This document shows positions 8,471 through 19,300 of a stretch of DNA of 59,014 bases, piece after piece. The stretch covers positions 1-59,014 of the forward strand of contig CALXQE010000035.1 in assembly GCA_944390495.1 (NCBI GenBank), written 5' to 3'. The position numbers and the translations under genes are program-made. This DNA is from an uncultured Clostridia bacterium. GTDB lineage: Bacteria > Bacillota > Clostridia > UBA1381. Every line of letters starts with the position of its first letter. Position 1 is the stretch's first letter. The notes beneath the pieces were generated by a model. That model worked only from the letters and a program-made list of their open reading frames with translations. It was not told the DNA's origin and did not search any database.

Positions 8471-9763
8471 ATGAAAATACTTATTAAAGGCGGCAGAGTT
8501 ATAGACCCTGCAAATAATATTGATAAAGTAACTGATATTTTTATTGACAAAGGAGTAATATCTGAAGTAGGCGAAGATATTGACCTTGAAGGCATTGACA
8601 TGGAAGTGATTGAGGCAGGCGGCAAGATTGTTACGCCCGGTTTGGTTGATATGCACTGCCATTTAAGAGATCCCGGACAGGAATATAAAGAGGATATAGA
8701 AACAGGTACAAAAAGTGCGGCTATGGGCGGTATCACATCTGTTGCGTGTATGCCGAATACTAAGCCTGTTATTGACTGTGAACCTATTGTAAGCTATATA
8801 AAAAATAAGGCTAAAGAAGTTGGATATGTAAATGTATATCCGATAGGAAGTATTTCAAAGGGACTTTTAGGCAAAGAACTTTCTGAAATCGGCGAACTGA
8901 AATTTGCCGGAGCCGTTGCAATTTCTGATGACGGACGTCCTGTTGTTGAATCCGGACTTATGAGAAGAGCTATGGAATATGCAGATATGTTTGACATGAC
9001 TGTAATTTCACACTGCGAAGATTTAGGACTTGCCGACGGCGGATGTATGAACGAAGGTTTTATGTCAACCTATCTTGGACTTAAAGGTATTACAAGGGCA
9101 TCTGAAGAAGTTATGGTTTCACGTGATATACTTATTGCTGAAGCCACCGGTACTGCAATCCATATTGCACATGTAAGTACAAGAGGTTCTGTTGAACTTG
9201 TAAGACAGGCTAAAAAGAGAGGTGTAAGAGTGACTTGTGAAACTTGTCCTCATTACTTTACACTTACAGAAAAGGCTTGTGACGGATTTAATACAAATGC
9301 TAAAATGAATCCTCCACTAAGAACAGATGATGATGTGGAAGCAATCAAAGAGGGACTTAAAGACGGTACTATTGACTGTATAGTAACAGACCATGCACCG
9401 CACCATATAGATGAGAAAAATTGTGAGTTTGCACTTGCATATAACGGTATTGTAGGTTTTGAAACATCTTTGGGATTGGGACTTAAATATCTTGTAGAAC
9501 CGGGTGTGCTTACAATTAATGAGCTTATAGAAAAAATGTCTGTAAATCCGGCAAGAATACTTGGTCTTAATAAGGGTAATTTATCGGTTAATAATGCCGC
9601 AGATGTTATAATATTTGATCCGTCAAAGGACTGGACTGTTGATATATCAAAGTTTGAGTCGAAGAGTAAAAATTCACCTTATGACGGTTATGTACTTTGC
9701 GGTAAACCGGAATATGTTATTGTAAACGGTGACATTGTAGTAAATCAGGGTGTTTTGTTATAG
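8471..9763 (+). CDS. pyrC: Dihydroorotase (class I)
   Basis: Cyclises carbamoyl aspartate to dihydroorotate. The zinc-binding HxH of the amidohydrolase barrel is in DMHCHLRDPGQEYKED. Downstream are conserved His and Asp positions (ISHCED, HIAHVSTRGSVE, and VTDHAPHHIDEKN). The 430-residue length fits the class I bacterial type. ATG at 8471 is preceded by GAAAGGGGAA, so an earlier in-frame ATG inside the end of pyrB is unlikely to be used. The gene is co-transcribed with pyrB and pyrF. Confidence 0.97.
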   Translation: MKILIKGGRVIDPANNIDKVTDIFIDKGVISEVGEDIDLEGIDMEVIEAGGKIVTPGLVDMHCHLRDPGQEYKEDIETGTKSAAMGGITSVACMPNTKPVIDCEPIVSYIKNKAKEVGYVNVYPIGSISKGLLGKELSEIGELKFAGAVAISDDGRPVVESGLMRRAMEYADMFDMTVISHCEDLGLADGGCMNEGFMSTYLGLKGITRASEEVMVSRDILIAEATGTAIHIAHVSTRGSVELVRQAKKRGVRVTCETCPHYFTLTEKACDGFNTNAKMNPPLRTDDDVEAIKEGLKDGTIDCIVTDHAPHHIDEKNCEFALAYNGIVGFETSLGLGLKYLVEPGVLTINELIEKMSVNPARILGLNKGNLSVNNAADVIIFDPSKDWTVDISKFESKSKNSPYDGYVLCGKPEYVIVNGDIVVNQGVLL

Positions 9764-9772
9764 GAGGTAAAT

Positions 9773-10690
9773 ATGTCAGTAGATTTATTGGTACAGAAGA
9801 TAAAGGAAAAAAGTAATCCGTCAGTTGCAGGACTTGATCCGCAGATTTCTTATGTTCCTCAGTATATAAGAGAAAAAGCATACAAGGAATACGGAAAAAC
9901 ATTAAAGGGTGCATGCGAGGCGATTTGGGAATACAACAAAGGACTTATTGACGCACTATACGATGTAGTACCGGCAGTAAAACCTCAAAGTGCTTTTTAT
10001 GAAATGTACGGTCTTGAGGGTGAAGCACTTCTTCACAAGACAATACAGTATGCTAAGGAAAAGGGACTTTATATTATTCTTGATGTTAAGCGTAACGACA
10101 TAGGTACAACGGCAGCAGCTTATTCAAAGGCATATCTTGGCAAAACAGATATTGACGGTGAAGAAGTTGAAGCTTTAGGCATTGATTGTGTTACGGTAAA
10201 TCCGTTCCCGGGAACAGACGGTGTAAAACCATTTATAGATGACTGTAAGTTATATGATAAATCAATATTTGTACTTGCAAAAATGTCAAATCCGTCATCA
10301 GGTGAAATTCAGGACTTGATTACAGATAGCGGTGAGCATGTATATGAAAAGATTGCTAAGTATATTGATACATGGAACAGTGATACAATAGGCAAGTCAG
10401 GTTACGGAGCGGTTGGTGCAGTTGTCGGTGCAACCTATCCGGAGCAGGCTCAGGTGCTTAGAAAACTTATGCCAAAATCTTACTTCCTTGTACCGGGTTA
10501 CGGTGCACAGGGCGGCGGAGCAGAAGGCGTAAAGCCATGCTTTAACAGTGACGGTTTAGGTGCAATCGTAAATTCTTCAAGAGGAATTATGTGTGCTTAC
10601 AAAAAAGGCGACTGGAAAGAAGAACAGTTTGCCGAGGCTGCAAGAAAAGAAGCAATAAGAATGAAGGAAGATTTAAACAGCGTTTTGTGA
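9773..10690 (+). CDS. pyrF: Orotidine 5'-phosphate decarboxylase (type 2)
   Basis: Decarboxylates OMP to UMP. At 305 residues it belongs to the longer subfamily 2 (the mycobacterial and clostridial kind) rather than the 235-residue Bacillus type. The catalytic Lys/Asp array is in LDVKRNDIGTTAAAYSKAYL, and the phosphate-binding end is in VPGYGAQGGG followed by VNSSRGI. The start follows a strong AGGAGG. The gene sits between pyrC and pyrK, as is frequent in Clostridia. Confidence 0.96.
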   Translation: MSVDLLVQKIKEKSNPSVAGLDPQISYVPQYIREKAYKEYGKTLKGACEAIWEYNKGLIDALYDVVPAVKPQSAFYEMYGLEGEALLHKTIQYAKEKGLYIILDVKRNDIGTTAAAYSKAYLGKTDIDGEEVEALGIDCVTVNPFPGTDGVKPFIDDCKLYDKSIFVLAKMSNPSSGEIQDLITDSGEHVYEKIAKYIDTWNSDTIGKSGYGAVGAVVGATYPEQAQVLRKLMPKSYFLVPGYGAQGGGAEGVKPCFNSDGLGAIVNSSRGIMCAYKKGDWKEEQFAEAARKEAIRMKEDLNSVL

Positions 10691-10710
10691 TTGTTTTAAA
10701 GGAGAAGTGC

Positions 10711-11481
10711 ATGAAAAAAACAGAAAATTGTAAACTAATCAGAAAAAGAGAAATAGCTGACGGTATATTTGATTTCGTTGTAGAAAGTGAATTTATGGCA
10801 AAGGAAGCACAGTGCGGTCAATTTCTTCATGTAAACTGCGGCGATTCAACATTTTTAAGACGTCCTATAAGTATATGTGATAGCGGTAACGGTGAAGTGC
10901 GTTTTATCTTTGAAGTTAAAGGTAAAGGTACAGAAGCACTTAAAAATAAAGAAGTCGGAGATATGATTGATATTATGGGACCTTTAGGTCACGGCTTTGA
11001 AATTCCGAAGGACGTTAAAAATCCTGTTATTATAGGCGGCGGTATAGGTGTATTTCCTCTTTTGAAACTTGCAAAGGAATTAGGCGGCAATGCGACGGTA
11101 TTCTTGGGTTTTAGAAATAAGGACAGAGTTGTAATGGAAGAGGAGTTTGAACGTACAAGCAAAACAACGATCGTCGGTACAGATGACGGCAGTTACGGCT
11201 TTGACGGATATATTGCTTCTGCTATGGACCAGTATCTTAATTTTAATGAATGTGATATGATATATTCCTGCGGACCAATGCCGATGCTTAAGGCTGTTAA
11301 GAAAATAGCAGAGGAAAGAGGAATAAAATGTCAAATATCCCTTGAACAGAGAATGGGCTGCGGTATAGGTGCGTGCTTGGTGTGCAGCTGTGAAACTCAC
11401 AAAGAAGGTACAGACAGATATGCAAAGGTCTGCACAAACGGTCCTGTTTTCTATTCTGAGGAGGTGACTTTAAATGATTAA
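10711..11481 (+). CDS. pyrK: Dihydroorotate dehydrogenase B, electron-transfer subunit
   Basis: FAD and [2Fe-2S] subunit that passes electrons from PyrD to NAD+. The N-terminal ferredoxin-reductase-like barrel has the FAD motif RRPISIC, the NAD domain has IIGGGIGVFPLL and CGPMPML, and the cluster ligands lie in the Cys-rich run RMGCGIGACLVCSCE with a later Cys in YAKVCTNGPVF. Its length is 256 residues. I chose ATG 10711 because AAAGGAG precedes it; an open upstream extension in the same frame lies inside pyrF and is not expected to be translated. Confidence 0.96.
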   Translation: MKKTENCKLIRKREIADGIFDFVVESEFMAKEAQCGQFLHVNCGDSTFLRRPISICDSGNGEVRFIFEVKGKGTEALKNKEVGDMIDIMGPLGHGFEIPKDVKNPVIIGGGIGVFPLLKLAKELGGNATVFLGFRNKDRVVMEEEFERTSKTTIVGTDDGSYGFDGYIASAMDQYLNFNECDMIYSCGPMPMLKAVKKIAEERGIKCQISLEQRMGCGIGACLVCSCETHKEGTDRYAKVCTNGPVFYSEEVTLND

Positions 11482-12385
11482 TACAAAAGTTACTTATTGC
11501 GGTGTTGAATTTAAAAACCCGATAGTTACAGCGTCAGGTACTTTCGGATTTGGTATGGAATATAATCAGTTTGTACCTCTTGAGGAATACGGCGGTTTTG
11601 GAGCAAAGGGACTAACACGACAGGAAAGAGCAGGTAATCCTCCTCCGAGAATTGCAGAAACTCCAAGCGGAATATTAAACAGTGTCGGACTTCAAAATCC
11701 CGGTGTTGAATATTTTGCTCAAAGTATTATGCCTATACTTTCAGAATACGATACTAATGTAATCGCAAATATGTCAGGAAATACAATAGAAGAATACTGC
11801 GAAATGGCTGAAATACTTTCAGATACAGACGTGGCAATGATTGAAATGAATATTTCCTGTCCCAACGTCAAACACGGCGGGCTTGCCTTTGGTACTGACC
11901 CGCATGTGGTAAACGAACTTACAAGGGAAGTAAAAAAACATTGCAAAAAACCACTTGTTGTAAAACTTTCGCCGAATGTTACGTCTGTAACAGAAATTGC
12001 AAAGGCGGCAGAGGACGGCGGAGCAGACGGATTGTCACTTATAAATACGCTTTTAGGTATGAAAATAGATATACACACAAGACGTCCTATTTTAAAGAAC
12101 AACACAGGCGGACTTTCAGGACCGGCTGTAAAACCTGTTGCAATAAGAATGGTGCATGAAGTGTATGAAGCTGTAAAACTACCTATAATAGGTATGGGCG
12201 GTGTTATGAGCGGCGAGGACGTAATAGAATTTATGCTTGCCGGTGCGTCCCTTGTTGCGTTGGGTACAGGTTTATTTGTAAAACCTGATTTAATTCTTTC
12301 TGTAAAGGAAGATATTGAAAAATATATGAATCAGCATAATATTAATGATATAAATGAAATTATAGGTGCTGCTGTTATGAACTAA
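11474..12385 (+). CDS. pyrD: Dihydroorotate dehydrogenase B, catalytic subunit
   Basis: FMN enzyme oxidising dihydroorotate to orotate, working as a heterotetramer with PyrK. The N-terminal ASGTFGFG motif, the MNISCPNVKHGG region holding the class 1 catalytic Cys, the Lys in LVVKLSPNVT, and the FMN-phosphate motif GMGGVMSGED are visible. It is 303 residues long and overlaps pyrK by eight bases, which suggests coupled translation of the two partners. It is the last gene of the operon before a strong terminator; pyrE is absent from the window. Confidence 0.97.
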   Translation: MINTKVTYCGVEFKNPIVTASGTFGFGMEYNQFVPLEEYGGFGAKGLTRQERAGNPPPRIAETPSGILNSVGLQNPGVEYFAQSIMPILSEYDTNVIANMSGNTIEEYCEMAEILSDTDVAMIEMNISCPNVKHGGLAFGTDPHVVNELTREVKKHCKKPLVVKLSPNVTSVTEIAKAAEDGGADGLSLINTLLGMKIDIHTRRPILKNNTGGLSGPAVKPVAIRMVHEVYEAVKLPIIGMGGVMSGEDVIEFMLAGASLVALGTGLFVKPDLILSVKEDIEKYMNQHNINDINEIIGAAVMN

Positions 12386-12389
12386 CTAA

Positions 12390-12423
12390 AAAAGACTGCG
12401 GTTAATTTTATCCGCAGTCTTTT
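12390..12423. terminator. Terminator after pyrD, shared with the AraC gene
   Basis: Perfect 12-bp stem AAAAGACTGCGG / CCGCAGTCTTTT with a 10-base AT loop. The symmetric A/T ends let it stop transcription from both convergent genes. Confidence 0.9.
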
Positions 12424-12424
12424 G

Positions 12425-13256
12425 TTATACAGCATCAGCTTCATGAGGCTTGGAAAAAAATTCAGACGGTGTTTTGCCTGTAAGCTTTTTAAATGCTTTG
12501 TAGAAGGAGGAATAATTTTTATATCCGCATTTATAGCAAAGGTCTGTAATATTTTGTCCTGCAAATATCATCTGCTTTGCAACGAGCAGTCTACGCATAC
12601 TTATATATTCATTCACAGTCATTCCAGAATATTTTTTAAACATGTGACAAAGATAATATTTTGTAATAAAGAAATGCTCACAAATAGAGTCTAAAGTTAA
12701 GTTTTCTGTAATATGTTCATCAATAAAATTTTTTATGTCCATTACTCTTGAATCTTTATATGGCAGTTCGTAAGTCATATTCTCATATTCACGCATAAAT
12801 GAATTGATTTTTGCCAGCATTTGTATAATAAATGTTTTTACCATTACGTCACTTTCCGGTACACGATTTATACAATATTGTTCTACACTGAGGAAATATT
12901 TTTCCAGACCGTAGCTTTTTACAGTTTTGGCGTCAATCCTATTAAGAGTGCCTGCTTTTCTTGATTTTATGAGTTCCAGCATGTCAAAACCAATGTCTGA
13001 AAGAAAGTTATCTGATATTTGTATTATATGTCTTTCGTAAATCACTTAAAAAACTTATTGTATGAAGTTCGTCGGGACGTGTAATAAATAAATCTCCCTC
13101 TTTAACGCTGTACACAGTATTTTCCACATGGTAAACGGCATTACCTTTTTTAAAATATAGGAATTCATAATAATTGTGCATGTGCATACGAAGCTCGGGA
13201 ACAATGCCTTTGCTGTAACTGTACATATAGTCATTATGTCTAAACGAAATACTCAT
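12425..13256 (-). pseudogene. AraC-family regulator, interrupted by a frameshift
   Basis: Two adjacent reading frames make up one AraC regulator. The N-terminal part (from 13256, RBS AGGCGGTG) has the cupin sugar-sensing domain (HMHNYYEFLYFKKG, GDLFITRPDELHTI). The C-terminal part holds YERHIIQIS and two helix-turn-helix motifs ending YKCGYKNYSSFYKAFKKLTG. The junction is near 13035: removing one T from GATTTACGAA gives the expected continuous reading LSDYERHI. As written, translation stops shortly after the break, so the gene is either a recent pseudogene or carries a one-base sequence error. It is divergent from the giant GH2 gene and would be its natural regulator. Confidence 0.85.
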
Positions 13257-13331
13257 ATTTTCACCGCCTAACTGTAACTCATATTTTATCATAAGAGAGC
13301 AATATTTTCAACATTTATGACAAAAAAAGAA

Positions 13332-13360
13332 AATACAATGTAATTTATTTGTGATAAAAT
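13332..13360 (+). promoter_or_regulatory. Weak promoter of the GH2 gene
   Basis: A -10 TAAAAT (13355-13360) lies after TGTGA, with only a poor -35 (AATACA) 17 bases upstream. That is the pattern expected of a promoter needing an activator such as the neighbouring AraC protein. GAAGGAG precedes the gene start. Confidence 0.35.
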
Positions 13361-13395
13361 AGAAACATAATGATATATGGGAAGGAGATAAAATA

Positions 13396-16300
13396 ATGAA
13401 AAGAAAATTATCAATTTTATGTGCGGTTATGTTTCTTTTACAGACGATATTTTCAGTGATACCTGTTTTGGCTGAAAATGAAACAACAGAGGCATACACC
13501 GAACTTGAAAGTCCTTCAGTCACATATAATATGAATATTGACTGGAAGTACAAAAGAGCGGCAGATAATGCCGTATTCCCTTTGGCTACTGCCCTTGAGG
13601 GAGTTAAGGACGCAAACGGAAAATATTTTTATGAAAAGGACTATGATGACAGCGACTGGGAAAGTGTATCACTTCCTCATGCAGTAAATGCGGAGGACTC
13701 ATTTGACGGAGTCGGTCTTGATGCAGGTGAAGCGAGTCTTTACAGAGGTTTTATGTTTTACAGAAAAACCTTTGATGTGCCTGAAAGTGATATAGGCAAA
13801 AAGATGATACTTGAGTTTGAGGCATTCCGTCAGTCAGTTTATGTATATGTAAACGGTGAGATGGTCGGATATTACGAAGCAGGTGTTGCACCGGTAGGTT
13901 TTGATATTTCTGACTATATAACATCTCCGACAGGCAATGTTATTGCAGTTGCAACAGATAATGCATCTGACAGAGGAGCTACTTTTAGAACTCAAGAAAC
14001 AATTCCTGGAAATACTCCCGGAGATTTATCTGGTGAAGGCTATCAGTGGAATACAAAGGACTTTAACGAAGTTCAGGGTGGTCTTACAGGTAATGTAAAA
14101 TTGTATGCTACAAGTAAGATTTATCAGACATTTCCGCTATACAATAACCTAAAAACAACAGGTAACTACATATACAGAAGTAATTTTGATCTTAGAAACG
14201 AGTCAGCCGATGTAACGGTAGAGGCTGAAGTAAGAAATGAAACAGGTGAAGCAAAAGATATTACACTTCAGGTTGACATCGTTGATAAAGACGGTAACTG
14301 CGTAGCAACATTTGAAGAAACAGCAAATGTTGCTGCTGCAACAGATACAGAAAATGATCAGTTTCTTACAATGGTACCGGATACAGCCTATGTGGACGGA
14401 GTGGGACAGGAAACGAACAATGTTGACATATCAACTGTAGACGTGACAAAGATTACAGCCACTCAAAACGTACAAGACCTTAAATTCTGGAGTGACGTGT
14501 CGCCTAACCTATATACTGTTTATACATACTTAAAGGACGGAGATACAGTAATTGATAAACAGGAAAAGGTTACAGGTTTTAGAGAAGTTACATACGATAA
14601 GGATAAGGGACTTCAAATAAACGGTCAAACTACATATCTAAAAGGTTATGCACAGCGTTCAACAAATGAATGGGCAGCTATCGGTGTGGCTAATGACTGG
14701 CTTTCAGATATAGATATGCAGCTTATTAAAGAATCTAACGCAAACTACATTCGTTGGATGCATATTGCACCTAACCCTGTTGATATTCGTGCAGGAGATA
14801 AATACGGTGTAATTTCAGTATGCCCGGCAGGTGATAAGGAAGGCGATGTTAGCGGCAGAGCTTGGGATCAGCGTGCTGAAACTATGCGTGACGTAATTAT
14901 ATATTACAGAAACAGCCCGTCTGTTCTTTTCTATGAAGCAGGCAATAACCAAATTAGTGCAGAGCATATGCAGGAAATGACAGACCTTAGAAAAGAACTT
15001 GATCCAAACGGTGACAGAATGATGGGTTGTCGTACAATCAATTCACCTGAGCAGATAGCGGCAGCTGAATGGGTTGGAACAATGCTTTACAGAAACGATG
15101 CGGCAGCATACAGTGCAATGGAGCAGACAGGTAACTATATTCCAATGCTTGAAACAGAATATCACAGAAACGAAGCACCAAGACGTGTTTGGGATGACTA
15201 TTCACCGCCATGTTATGATTATGTAAATAAATGGCTTGGTGATGGCGGTAAAAAAACAGACGGTTATGATGTATGGGATCAGACTCAGGAGGATTTCTCC
15301 AGAACCATGTTTAACAGTGGTGATGGTTATTCATACTACTACGGAAACCGTGTAGGTGGCAGCGGTAAAAATTATTATTCAGGTGCTGCTATGATGGTTT
15401 GGTCAGATTCAAATATGCACGTTCGTAACTGTGGTGTGGAAAATGCACGTACATCAGGACGTGTTGACCCGATAAGAGTTAAGAAAGAATCATTCTATGC
15501 AATTCAGGCTGCACAGTCTACTGAACCTATGATTCATATTTTAGGTCACTGGAACTATCCTGAATATATAGAAGGAGATAAGGAAAACGGTAATTACTGG
15601 TATGAGGATAAGACATTTAACGGTACATACTGGGAGCCTAACGGTACAATGCTTCAAAGAAATCCTACAAAGAAAACTGTTTATGTTATAGGTTCAGAAA
15701 GTGTTTCAAAGGTTGAACTTTACGTAAATGATACACTTGTTGGAACAGACACTCTTCCTGACGACGGGTATATATATGCCTTTGATAATATCGACGTAAC
15801 ACAGTCAGGTAAAGTTTCTGCTAAGGCATATAATGAAAGAGAAGAAGTTGTTGCAGAACATGAAATAAAGACAGCAGGCGAAGCTGCTACAATAAGACTT
15901 ACACCTGTAAAGGGCCCTGACGGATTCTTGGCAGACGGAAGTGACCTTATGTATGTTGACGTTGAAGTAGTTGACGAAGAAGGAAACGTATGCCCCCTTG
16001 ACGAAAGAAAGATTACATTTACAGTAAGTGATGAATCAAAGGCAACATTCCTTGGCGGATATAACAGCGGTGTTGATGACAGAATAGTAAACCACAAGGA
16101 TTATGTATTTGCAGAATGCGGTATTAACAGAGTGTTCTTGCAGTCAACCCGTGATGCAGGTTCATTTACACTAACAGCAAGTGCAGAGGGTATGGCACCT
16201 GTAACAATAAACCTTGAATCAGCAGCTGTTGAAGTAGTGGGTGGACTTACAACTGATGCACAGCAATCATTTGCACAGGGTGAAGTACCTGAACCTCCAA

Positions 16301-19300
16301 AGCAGGAAACAGCTCCAGCACTTAAGTCACTTGGTGAAACATTTACAGCCGACTTTACAGAAGGAACAGGCAATGTATATGTTGCAAGTGAAGACGAAAA
16401 AGACTATTATACTATAAAAGTAAACGGCAAGGAAGTTAATTTTACAGATAAATCATATAAGCCAGACTCTATTACTGGTGTTGTAGGTGAAATTACACCT
16501 ATCCTTGATGCAATAAAGGCAGCAGGTGGCGATGTTAGTTATAGCTTTAACACATCAGGTGAACTTCCTCCTGAACTTTCAGCTACAAACATTGGTGGTA
16601 TACTTCCGTGGATGAGCATTACTTCAGGTGAAAATGTAGTTCTTGCAGCAAATAATGCTACAAATGTAATTATAAACGGTGAACCAAACCTTACAAACTT
16701 TATGGTAATTCCAAACAGTGCAAATACTACTCTTATTGCAGAACTATCATCTGTTTTAGGAAGTATTGAAGGCATTGAAGTATCGACAAATGAAGATACA
16801 AAGGTAATGGATATTGCTGTTGATGGCTACAAAGGTCCAAGTATTCCTGACGGTGTATCAATGGTGTATAACGAAGAAGATAACAAAATAACAGTTACAA
16901 CTACTGACGAAGGTATATCAAATGCCGCACTTATTCAGGTAGGATATGACTCAAACGGTGTGCTTAAAAAGATTGTAAAAACAGATGTGACTGTTGCAGC
17001 TAATTCAATCGGACAATTTGATGTTGATGCAGATGTTTTTGTAAATGAAAATGTAAAGGCTATGCTTTGGACAGATATGTCAAATGCAGCAGCTATATGT
17101 GACTCTGTTCCAATTAAGTCAATTACACAAGTAGTGACAGTAAGTCTTATGGCAGATGAACCTGTTGTTGATAAAGTATATGAAAATGATACTGTTGCAT
17201 ATGAAAACAATTGTGACACAGCTACAGAAAATCTTGTTCTAAGCGAAGATACTGCTCCTGACGGAAGTAAATATCTTACAAATGTGGATTATGATCCGGA
17301 AAATAAAGGCAAAGGTGCTTGTTTCAATGCACTTTCTGACAATTCAAAGGCAGATATACTTTGGGAAGCTGATGTGCGTTTTAACGAGAATGGCTCAGGT
17401 ATTACTCCGTATGATAACGGTGATAAGAAATTAGGTACATGTGTAAGACGTTATGATGATGAATCAGAAGGAAAGAGCTATCTGGCTGTTCAAACAGGAA
17501 GGGAAGATTATGCTAAATATAATGAGATAGATCCTAATAAATGGTATCATATAGCACTTATCGGACGATACAGCTCAGCAGATGCACAGACTGATATGAT
17601 TGTATATGAGTACATTGATGGTGTAAAGACTTATATTGCTACATACGAAAATGTAAATCAAAGAAATATGAGTGCAAACAGCAATAATGGTGCAAGCCAC
17701 TGGAATGTTCATAAGGGTACAAGTGTTGATAATTTAAGAATAACAATGCTTGGAGCAGATACAATTAACGTGACATCAGACAGCGATACAATTAAAGCCG
17801 GTAATACAATGCAGCTTGATTACGGTGCTACAAGACAGGGTGCGTATATTACAAGTCCTGCTGTAACATGGGAAGTATATAATTCAGATAATACTGCACT
17901 TTTAAATGATCCTGAAATTACAATCAACCAAGGTATACTAAATGTTGGAATTGATGCACAGCAGCAAGATATTTATGTTCGTGCTACTGCAGAAAGCGGT
18001 ATATATGCTTCAAAGAAAATATCAGCCCAAGCAGTTGATGTAAGCGGTGTTAAATTTGACACATTAGAGCTTACAGCTGACAGAGACTATGTAAGCACTA
18101 CTGAACCACTCACAATAAATGTAAAAGCAACAAAAGCAGGCGAAGTAGTTGATATAACAGACAGTGATCTTATCTGGTATGCAACTGATTCAACAGATAT
18201 GCAAAAACTTGGTGACAATCTTAAGTGGATTAAGATTGAAAACGGCAAGGTAACAGTTGATGAAAAGGCAGTTTCACAGGATATAACAATCCGTGCAGCA
18301 GATCCTGATGACATAGTAAGAGGAGCTATTAAAGTTCATATTAAATCAAGTGATGCACTTGAGGGTAATGAAGACGGTGCTATGGATAGACTTCTTGTTT
18401 CAGATAACTGCGAGAGCATACTTGCAAATACTGAATTTGTAGAAAGTGTTGACGGTACACACGCATACAAAGCCACAGCAGGTTATCCGACAGGTCATAT
18501 AACAGAAACATCAGGCGATGTAGTTGTTGAAATGGATATTAAATTTGCACAGGATGGTGCAGGATTCCAACCGGCAAAGAGCGGTAAAGTAAATACTTGT
18601 GTTATTTATCATGAAGGAAAACTATGTGTTCAGACGGGTTCTTCAGACTATGACAAATATGTTGATATAGATCCTAATAAGTGGTATCATATTACACTTA
18701 TAAGAAAACAGGAATCATACGCACATATTATTCTTGATGAATATGATGACGAAGGAAATATCGTTAATACAAATGTGTTCCGTGACGTAAACCAGCGTAA
18801 CGATGAACCGACAGCATTTGTAAATATTAATGCGGGAACATGTTATGATAACCTAAGAATGCTTACACCTGTTCCTGACAGTATCACTATTTCAACAGAT
18901 AAGCAGTCAGTATTTGTAGGTGAAACAGCACAGGCAACAGCTAATCTATACTGGAATGAACTTGAAATGAAGAACCCTGACGCATCAATGTTTGAATTTA
19001 GAGTATATGATGCTGAAGATAAGTACCCGTTAGAAAGCGATAAGATAACAGTTGATTCAACAGGTCTCATCACAGTTGATCCGATGGCTGATGCACAGGA
19101 TGTATATATAAGAGCTGTTAACAAGCAGAGCGGAAAGTATGCAAGTACAAAGCTTACTGTATCATCTTCTGATATTTTGATGATTGATTCTTTAGGTATA
19201 AATGAAGACGGTACAAGACTTATAAACATGAATGTAACGAGAAACTTGTTCTATAAAGATGAAGTGACATTCGTTACACAGGTATTTGATGAAAACGGCG

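Noticed and set aside
10591..10710. N-terminal extension of pyrK into pyrF
   Set aside because: A strong ribosome binding site marks ATG 10711, and the extension does not match PyrK proteins.
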